Below, one piece after another: positions 8,299-13,514 of a DNA stretch of 13,514 bases. How positions within the stretch are numbered: the first letter of the stretch is position 1; every line of letters begins with the position of its first letter. The position numbers and the translations under genes were made by a program. Location of the stretch: NCBI GenBank assembly GCA_032988165.1, contig JANTQF010000561.1, forward strand, positions 1 through 13,514. Reading direction: 5' to 3'. Below the pieces are notes generated by a model that was not told the origin of the DNA, did no database searches, and was given only the letters and a program-made list of their open reading frames with translations. Source of the stretch: Emmonsiellopsis sp. PD_33 (taxonomy: Eukaryota > Ascomycota > Eurotiomycetes > Onygenales > Ajellomycetaceae).

Positions 8299-10059
8299 AT
8301 TTTTGGATTATCATCAAGATCTTTGAGGTCCGCTCTGAGTTTATTTTGGCTCCCGGAGACCCCGGTGCGGTTGGTTCCATACCGGAATCTTGTGGGACAC
8401 TTCGACTGTGTGGACATGCTAACTGCGTGTGGAATGGTGGAAGCACTGTGGAAACATGTGTGGAAATTAAAAGTCACTGTGTCCAAGCGGTTGATTTTGG
8501 ATTCCACCATCTCAATGAACCACAAGATTCCGGTATGGTTTGAGGGCCGGAAAGTCGGAAAGTTTCGACCCAGAATCGAATAGATGGACCCGAAAATTTC
8601 TCCCCATCTATCGCGGTATGGGCTTGTTTATATGGTTAGAGGATACTGTATTACTCACCTTCTTCCACTTCCTCCATTTCAGTTTATTTGACACTCCAAA
8701 CAGTAACATTTTTCGGTATGTATGGAATTGATTTTTCCCTGTCGCGTTTCCCACAGAACAAAAATAATATCCCTGTTAGTTCGGCTAGGCTATCTCTAAC
8801 GGATAGAGATGCTTTAGGCCGAGGAACTCTCTTTGCTTCCGTTTAACTCCTTGACTGACATTTCTCCGGGTTGTGAGTTCAAGAGGACTCGGAACGTTGG
8901 ATGAAGCTTAAATAGAGTTTAAAGGTGGAGCCAAAATCACGTGGGATTTCTGACCAGGGACTCCGCGAAATTTGCAAGGCGCTTGGCGGTCGGGGGTGTA
9001 CCGACTTGTTTCTCCTTATATTTGTCTTTTTGGCATATTCTACTTCTTGATGGAGTCTAGGGAGCCTTAAACTCGAGTTTCTTCCCATAGCGAACGACTC
9101 CCGAGGCTTTTGTTTGTGATTCTCTCCATTCCCCAAGACTTTTTCCAGCAATTTGGCCTAGCATCAAATTATTCAACATCATATAATGTCTGGTATCATT
9201 GTCGTGCATTACTTTCCTCATTTTCGGGGTTGTTAATCATATTTCTGGATTAATATTGTCCAAAGCTGCGTGCCAACCCAGAGGGCCGGAGTCCCGTCAC
9301 GATATCTGCTAACCAAATGAAGTTAGTCACTGGAAATAAGGTTAATGGTGCGGATCCATCCGCCTACTTTAAATATAGAGCTTAAATTGATGCCCCCTGA
9401 TTATCCTTCTTTAAATCAGGATCTCATTCTGTTTAATTGTGAAATTTAGTTCCTGTACTGTATACAGCGTGGCATTATACACAGAGCGTCCAGTGGCACA
9501 GCATGGAGTCTCACAGACAACATAATCTGGGAGGAAAGATTGACCATTCTTGCTTGGCAAACTTGAGAATGGCCGAAGAGTTCTTACTACTAGTACTATT
9601 TAATTAACCTCATAGTTTACACAGCCGATTGTTCTGGTAATATATAAAGCAGATGGAGCTACATCCTACTGTAACTGCATTAGATTACTTATAGGAATTA
9701 CGTTTACTTGCCAGCAGGCGGCAAGCTGGAATATTCTATCCTTAGACCCCCTGAAAACCCCTCTGAATACGTTTGCGCAGAATGCCATTCTAAACAGGAT
9801 GTAGAAGCCCAAGTAGAACTGACAGAAAACTATTTAACATTTTCTAATGTACTGCTAAGTCCTTATTCACCCATTCTGTGGACCATCAACCATACTAGTA
9901 CTACTTACTTGCTTCCAAAGTTAACAATAGTAGGTAACAAGACTTTGGCTAGCCAGATAATCTAATTGTTCTAGCTATCAAATGGCTGGGAACACTGGAG
10001 TTTCCGGGCTGTTAACTATTGAATTATTTGGCTCGCTAAAGAATAAATTGCGGTCTTAA
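8299..10059. other. Gene-poor spacer (about 1.75 kb)
   Basis: The stretch has no convincing gene. Frames are short and mostly start at non-ATG codons. An imperfect hairpin lies at 8782-8821. Two copies of ACTAGTACT occur near 9590 and 9895. A plus frame at 9708-9965 starts at TTG and its product is unrecognised. The right end (from about 9960) may contain the decayed 5' part of the ATPase remnant, since the same frame stays open apart from a TAA at 10057. Confidence 0.55.
8782..8821. repeat. Imperfect inverted repeat / hairpin
   Basis: Inner arms ATCTCTA (8792-8798) and TAGAGAT (8804-8810) enclose a 5-base loop. Outer arms CGGC (8782-8785) and GCCG (8818-8821) extend it to 40 bases with wobbles and mismatches between. 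It lies in non-coding sequence. It lacks tRNA landmarks and has no assigned role. Confidence 0.4.
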
Positions 10060-10640
10060 CTTGTTGACTTGGATGTCTGGGATATTCATAATTTTCTTGT
10101 TAAGAATAATTTAATCCTTGTCACTGCTCCCAGTGGTATCCTCACAAGGATTAAATATATTTCAAAAGTGTCAGGCATTGGTGTGTTCCAATATTCTTTT
10201 AAAGAGTTGTATTCTTGCTCCGAGGAGACCATGTAAACATATAGAGAATGGCAGGGAGCAGAATCTCCTGAAATCCTATCATGGATGTCTTTTGAGGATC
10301 TTGAGCAATGTTTTTGGGAAAAGAAGAACACGGTGAAGCATCTCCAGGACAGTGGGCTCATACCCTTTAACCTTGCATGGGTCTACTATTCCTTGTGATT
10401 ATTTGTGTATAGCTGGTTATGTTGTAGCAAAATAAACTGGTAATTCACAAGTTCCCCTGAAAACAAGCCCACCTTGAAACTTCCTCATTATCCGCTACGG
10501 TCCACGAAAATCCAGGCACTGCTATATCCAAAATCAAGACTAGGGCTGCAAAGGTCATTTACCTACCTGGACTTCACTACATGCATCACTCTGAGGTTGC
10601 GTTGTCATTGGATGGGGGAAAAATAATGTCAGTTATTGAA

Positions 10641-10682
10641 GTATCCTTACTATGTATGAATATCGTCTAATATGTGATTTAG
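10641..10682 (+). other. Relict intron in the ATPase pseudogene
   Basis: GAA/GTATCC, then GTCTAATAT and TTTAG/GTT define a 42-bp stop-containing segment. Removing it joins KIMSVIE to VDSRIVV in frame, which matches the family order. It is short for a fungal intron. Confidence 0.6.
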
Positions 10683-10956
10683 GTTGACAGTAGAATTGTT
10701 GTCAACATAGCACGGTTTAACAGATACGAAGATGCACAATCCGCCAGAGAAATGAAGAATCCAAAATCACAAAGAAGAAGAGTGATTCCAGCTGCTCCTC
10801 GGCATGGTGTCTCGCGTGAAGAAGACTCTTCTACTACCAGGAGACGTCTTTCTCCGGACGTTCAAGAGCGGAACAAAGGGCGAACGGTGTATGCCAAGCA
10901 CTCACTTCTCCTGAGCGAACCTCCTGGCACTGGCAAAACCCCAACCAGGGAGGCTG

Positions 10957-11017
10957 GTAGGTCGATGATTCTTCATGCAATTTACGGTTGCCAACAGCCC
11001 ACTAATTCCTCCGCCAG
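10957..11017 (+). other. Relict intron between Walker A and Walker B in the ATPase pseudogene
   Basis: GCTG/GTAGGT donor, CACTAATTCC branch site and CCGCCAG/TT acceptor give a 61-bp intron. Splicing shifts the frame so that GKTPTREA continues as VVSPCRRPLFYFQARD, as in intact relatives. Confidence 0.75.
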
Positions 11018-11186
11018 TTGTGTCCCCATGTCGGCGTCCGCTTTTTTACTTCCAAGCCAGGGATTTGGGGATTGGAGCTTCCAAGCTCGGCACGAATATC
11101 AAAAAAGTTTTTGAACTAGTCACAGACTGGAATGTAGTTGTCCTTGTTGACGAGGCAGACGTGGTCATGCCCGAGTGCATTCCAAC

Positions 11187-11221
11187 GGCATTACTACCGC
11201 GGCATTACTACCGCGGCATTA
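11187..11221 (+). repeat. 14-bp tandem duplication, 2.5 copies, inside the ATPase pseudogene
   Basis: The unit GGCATTACTACCGC occurs twice in full and then in part. It sits where about 20 codons expected after Walker B are absent. The unit is not a multiple of three, so it changes the frame. Confidence 0.85.
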
Positions 11222-11500
11222 TCTTCCTCTCGATCAACCTATACGACACTGTTAACGGCGCTTTTAGATCCGCTATTAGTTTGCATCTTGTGCTATTCAA
11301 CCCATTTAGTCCGGACGCACGACAAGCAACCCAGCGCAAATTTAAAAAAAAAAAAAAATGTGGCCTATGGCATGCCGGCCTGGGGAAGAAGATGGCGAGC
11401 AAAATAGCGAGCGCAATGAATGAAATCGAAGACGAGAAATTAAAGAGTTGGCTGTGGCGGCTAAATCGAGAGAGAGTAAAACCTTGCCGCAGATTCTGAT

Positions 11501-11944
11501 ATCCGGGAGGTATCCTCATTTAACACTCGTTGACTAGTACCAATATCATCTTAATGCTTTATAGAGAATATTGCATCAAGATAACCGATGGAGAAAAATA
11601 GCAGGATTGGATTGATAATTGAACAGCAATATGTATTCGTGATCAAACAGAAGTATCATCGAATCGAGGGATACGTATTTTATAGTAAATTACGATACCG
11701 TATTAGATACCCAGAATTACCACCTCATAACCCAAAGCGCACGCCCTCAGCCAAACTTCCACCCACCACCAAAAACCACCCAAAAATTTTGCCCATCAAC
11801 CAAACATCCACCCGCTCAATTGACCAACACCACACATACAACTCACCCGCAAAGCCCCCTTTCCACCCCCTTTCCCGCCTCCTATATACCCCTCTATCCC
11901 AAGACCCCAACCCCACACATAACAAAAACACCCGCACACATAAC
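11501..11944 (+). promoter_or_regulatory. LSm7 upstream region / promoter
   Basis: This is the 444-bp spacer between the ATPase remnant and LSm7. The first half is AT-rich. From about 11740 it becomes C/A/T-rich with few G, as in fungal leaders. A TATATA element at 11883-11888 lies about 57 bases before the ATG. The LSm7 frame is open upstream to an ATG at 11588, but that extension crosses the TATA and leader-like sequence and is probably not coding. Confidence 0.6.
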
Positions 11945-12954
11945 ATGTCCGAACGCAGCTCGTTCCGCGGCGGCTCGCGCGGTGGTGGACGCGGCGGAGG
12001 CGGTGGGCGAGGTGGCGGTGGTTATGGCTATCGCGGCGGCCATAGAGGTGGCGGTGCAGGTGGCGGTGCGTATCAACAGCAACATCAATATCAGCAACAA
12101 TCTGGAGGCGGCGCTGGTGGACGAGATGCCGGCGGCCAGCAGCAGCAGGAGAAGCCAAAAAAGGAGAATATTTTGGATTTGACCAAGTATATGGAGAAGG
12201 AGGTTAGTGTGAAGTTTAATGGGGGGAGGGAAGGTGTGTATTTTTCTTTTGATTCGTTTTATTGTTTTATTGTTTTATTTTTTATTTTTTGTTTTTTGTT
12301 TTTTGTTTAATTGATTTTCCATTGGGGATTTTATGCTTGTTTTGTTTTATTTGTATGGATGGGATGTCGTCCCGAGCGCTGTTCATATCTCGAAATATCC
12401 ATGATATTCGGGCGGAGCTCCCCCGGAAATGATACTGCATCATCCGGGCTCGGCGCCAAAAAATGCAAACCCCAATTATCCCCTTTACCCGTCAAACAAA
12501 CCCTTATCACCAACGCCCCTACCCCCTGGCAAGACATCCTCAATACCCCCCTGCCGATGGATATGGACTACCCCCTCTGCAAAACCCCTCGCAAACCCAC
12601 AACCCCTATTCTATTACCTACCCATACCCCCCTCACCCACCCACTAACCCCCTCCTCCCCCCAACAGTAACCGGCACCCTAAAAGGCTACGACCAGCTCA
12701 TGAACCTCGTCCTCGACGACGTAAAGGAAGTTATGCGCGGTATGTACACCCACACCCACACCCACACCCTTCACCCCTAACCCCTACCCCTACCATCCAT
12801 GCATTACTAACAACCACTACCAGACGACGCGGGCAACCAAACAACCCGCTCCCTCGGACTGGTGGTGGCGCGGGGTACGCTGCTCGTGCTCATCTCGCCT
12901 GTTGATGGGAGCGAGGAGATTGCGAATCCGTTTTTGACGGCGGAGGAGGAGTAA
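11945..12954 (+). CDS. lsm7: LSm7, U6 snRNA-associated Sm-like protein, with RGG/Gln-rich N-terminal extension (3 exons, 163 aa)
   Basis: Exons 11945-12233, 12668-12739 and 12824-12954 join in frame (492 nt). LSm7 is a subunit of the heptameric Lsm2-8 ring, which binds the U6 snRNA 3' end in the nucleus, and of Lsm1-7, which drives decapping and 5'-3' mRNA decay in the cytoplasm. The Sm fold starts near residue 74 (ENILDLTKYMEKEVSVKFNGGRE), continues with VTGTLKGYDQLMNLVLDD (Sm1), then LGLVVARGTLLVLISP (Sm2) and the typical end DGSEEIANPF. Order and spacing match eukaryotic LSm7, which is about 100 residues. Here 73 extra N-terminal residues precede it: RGG/RGGG repeats (about 8-41), then a Gln/Tyr-rich and Gly-rich stretch (43-68). 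The start has an A-rich context (CATAACATG). The extension may add RNA binding, arginine methylation or condensate behaviour; this is inferred. Confidence 0.93.
12234..12667 (+). other. LSm7 intron 1 (434 bp)
   Basis: GAAG/GTGTGT donor and CAACAG/TA acceptor join GGRE to VTGTLKGYD, fixed by LSm7 homology. It is long for this kind of genome. The first part is T-rich (12240-12310) and the last 200 bases are C-rich, with a Pro-rich frame open into exon 2. Confidence 0.85.
12740..12823 (+). other. LSm7 intron 2 (84 bp)
   Basis: The canonical donor GTATGT, branch site TTACTAACA and acceptor CCAG/AC join EVMR to DDAGNQ in frame. A CACACC repeat lies just inside the donor. Confidence 0.92.
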
Positions 12955-13080
12955 GCTGTTGCATTGCGGGGTGTTACGGTGGAATGGGAGCGTTGGAAAC
13001 GGACGTCAGAGAGGAGAGGGGAAGGCGAATGTCGAACAGCGAGAAGGAGACATTTTTTCACTTCCCTCCATCTGTGGTGC

Positions 13081-13108
13081 TTTATTTTATTTTATTTTAT
13101 TTTATTTT
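13081..13108. repeat. (TTTTA)n pentanucleotide repeat
   Basis: Five to six copies of TTTTA lie about 130 bases after the LSm7 stop, in the probable 3' UTR or just beyond it. Confidence 0.85.
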
Positions 13109-13385
13109 GTTCTTTTCCCCTTTTCAGTACCCCTTTTTTGGTTTTTCTGCGCTGTGTTGCGTTGCGTTGCGTCGTGCGGTGTGTGTATGTATTATATGAT
13201 AACATGCGATATGGATGCAATTTTACGATGCCTCTTGGTTGGTTCCGGCGCGGGTCTTCATTACCTTCTTTTTTGGTGGCTTAACTATGATGGATGGGAA
13301 GTTTTGGGTAAACGGAACGGGTGAGGATTTGAGGCCTTACTGCCAGGTGGGTGATGTGGGCGGCTTTGGTGCCTGGGGAAGGAGA

Positions 13386-13402
13386 GGGGGGGGGGGGGGG
13401 GG
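13386..13402. repeat. Homopolymer of 17 G
   Basis: An uninterrupted G run in non-coding sequence. Its length may vary or be miscalled. Confidence 0.85.
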
Positions 13403-13514
13403 TTATCGGCGGAGTTGGGGAAAGGACACGACGGCACCCCAGCCACCCCGGGGAAAGTGGTAGCCGGCATTGGGTGTCAAAAAAAAAAGTCAAACTCGAA
13501 TAGTGGTGCCACTG

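Larger units (their letters stand above)
10060..11500 (+). pseudogene. Degenerate AAA-type ATPase gene (fungal AAA family protein remnant)
   Basis: Pieces in the expected order match the large fungal AAA ATPase family. These are an N-terminal region (SPEILSWMSFEDLEQCFWEK, then DSGLIPFNLAWVYY; about 10260-10390), a middle piece (KLPHYPLR, then HENP..AAKVIYLPGLHYMHHSE; about 10477-10600), then VDSRIVVNIARF (10683 on), Walker A (PPGTGKT, about 10920-10940), QARDLGIGASKLGTN, Walker B (VVLVDEADVV, about 11130-11165) and IIFLSINLYDTVNGAFRS. It is broken by in-frame stops at 10234 (TAA), 10396 (TGA) and 10441 (TAA), a one-base frameshift near 10500, and loss of most of the region between VDSRIVV and Walker A. 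Roughly 20 codons after Walker B are gone, an Arg usually following AFRS is missing, and further shifts occur around the A-run at 11343-11357 and near 11430. No product is expected. Family assignment is from remembered motifs; the limits are approximate. Confidence 0.8.
12955..13514. other. LSm7 downstream flank and spacer
   Basis: I see no gene. The first part is the LSm7 3' UTR side, followed by T-rich sequence. Frames in this stretch translate to low-complexity Phe/Cys- or Gly-rich peptides and are not supported. Confidence 0.6.

Noticed and set aside
8209..8583. Plus frame of 124 codons opposite the F-box promoter
   Set aside because: It is unrecognised, antisense to the F-box 5' region, and covers the TATA-like element and inverted repeat.
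8782..8821. tRNA candidate
   Set aside because: It is a hairpin only, with no T-loop GTTCRANYC, no D-arm and no acceptor stem of the right size.
9708..9965. Plus frame of 85 codons
   Set aside because: It starts at TTG and lacks any motif I recognise. I could not join it convincingly to the ATPase remnant.
10086..10361. Minus frame of 91 codons
   Set aside because: It is antisense to the recognisable N-terminal block of the ATPase pseudogene.
1..13514. CRISPR array, transposase, integrase, viral or secondary-metabolite core genes
   Set aside because: I found no repeat-spacer array, no transposase or reverse-transcriptase motifs and no synthase domains on either strand.

Overview
The window looks like a nuclear segment of a filamentous ascomycete, probably of the Eurotiales (Aspergillus/Penicillium type). 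Evidence: introns of roughly 60-85 bp with GT..CTAAY..YAG signals, pyrimidine-rich leaders, large low-coding spacers, and families expanded in these fungi (Zn(II)2Cys6 regulator, F-box protein, AAA-type ATPase, intradiol dioxygenase). The lineage call is inference; no species marker is present.

Layout. (1) 78-833, minus: an intradiol (hydroxyquinol/catechol-type) dioxygenase with all four iron ligands but with its C-terminal end lost or hidden at the left edge, where sequence turns abruptly AT-rich. (2) 834-2005: spacer with the dioxygenase leader. (3) 2006-3879, minus: a 599-residue Zn(II)2Cys6 protein in two exons whose zinc cluster lies in the last third. (4) 3880-6981: about 3.1 kb without a convincing gene; GC-rich and purine/pyrimidine-biased near the regulator, AT-richer further out. 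(5) 6982-8082 (open to 8253), minus: an F-box protein with four putative membrane segments in front of the F-box, preceded by a TATA-like element abutting a 22-bp inverted repeat. (6) 8300-10050: gene-poor. (7) About 10060-11500, plus: a decayed AAA-type ATPase gene with three in-frame stops, frameshifts, internal deletions and a short tandem duplication, yet two recognisable introns. (8) 11945-12954, plus: LSm7, the U6-snRNP/mRNA-decay Sm-like protein, in three exons with an RGG- and Gln-rich N-terminal extension. (9) 12955-13514: downstream spacer with simple repeats.

How the genes relate. I see no operon-like logic or obvious metabolic cluster. LSm7 is a housekeeping RNA gene. The F-box protein and ATPase remnant belong to families that turn over quickly. 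The dioxygenase would belong to aromatic-ring catabolism, with the zinc-cluster gene upstream in the same orientation; a regulatory link between them is only a guess. I did not find a convincing new multi-gene system. The best leads are the membrane-anchored F-box architecture, the degenerate ATPase with RIP-like stops, the truncated dioxygenase at a composition boundary, and the RGG-tailed LSm7.
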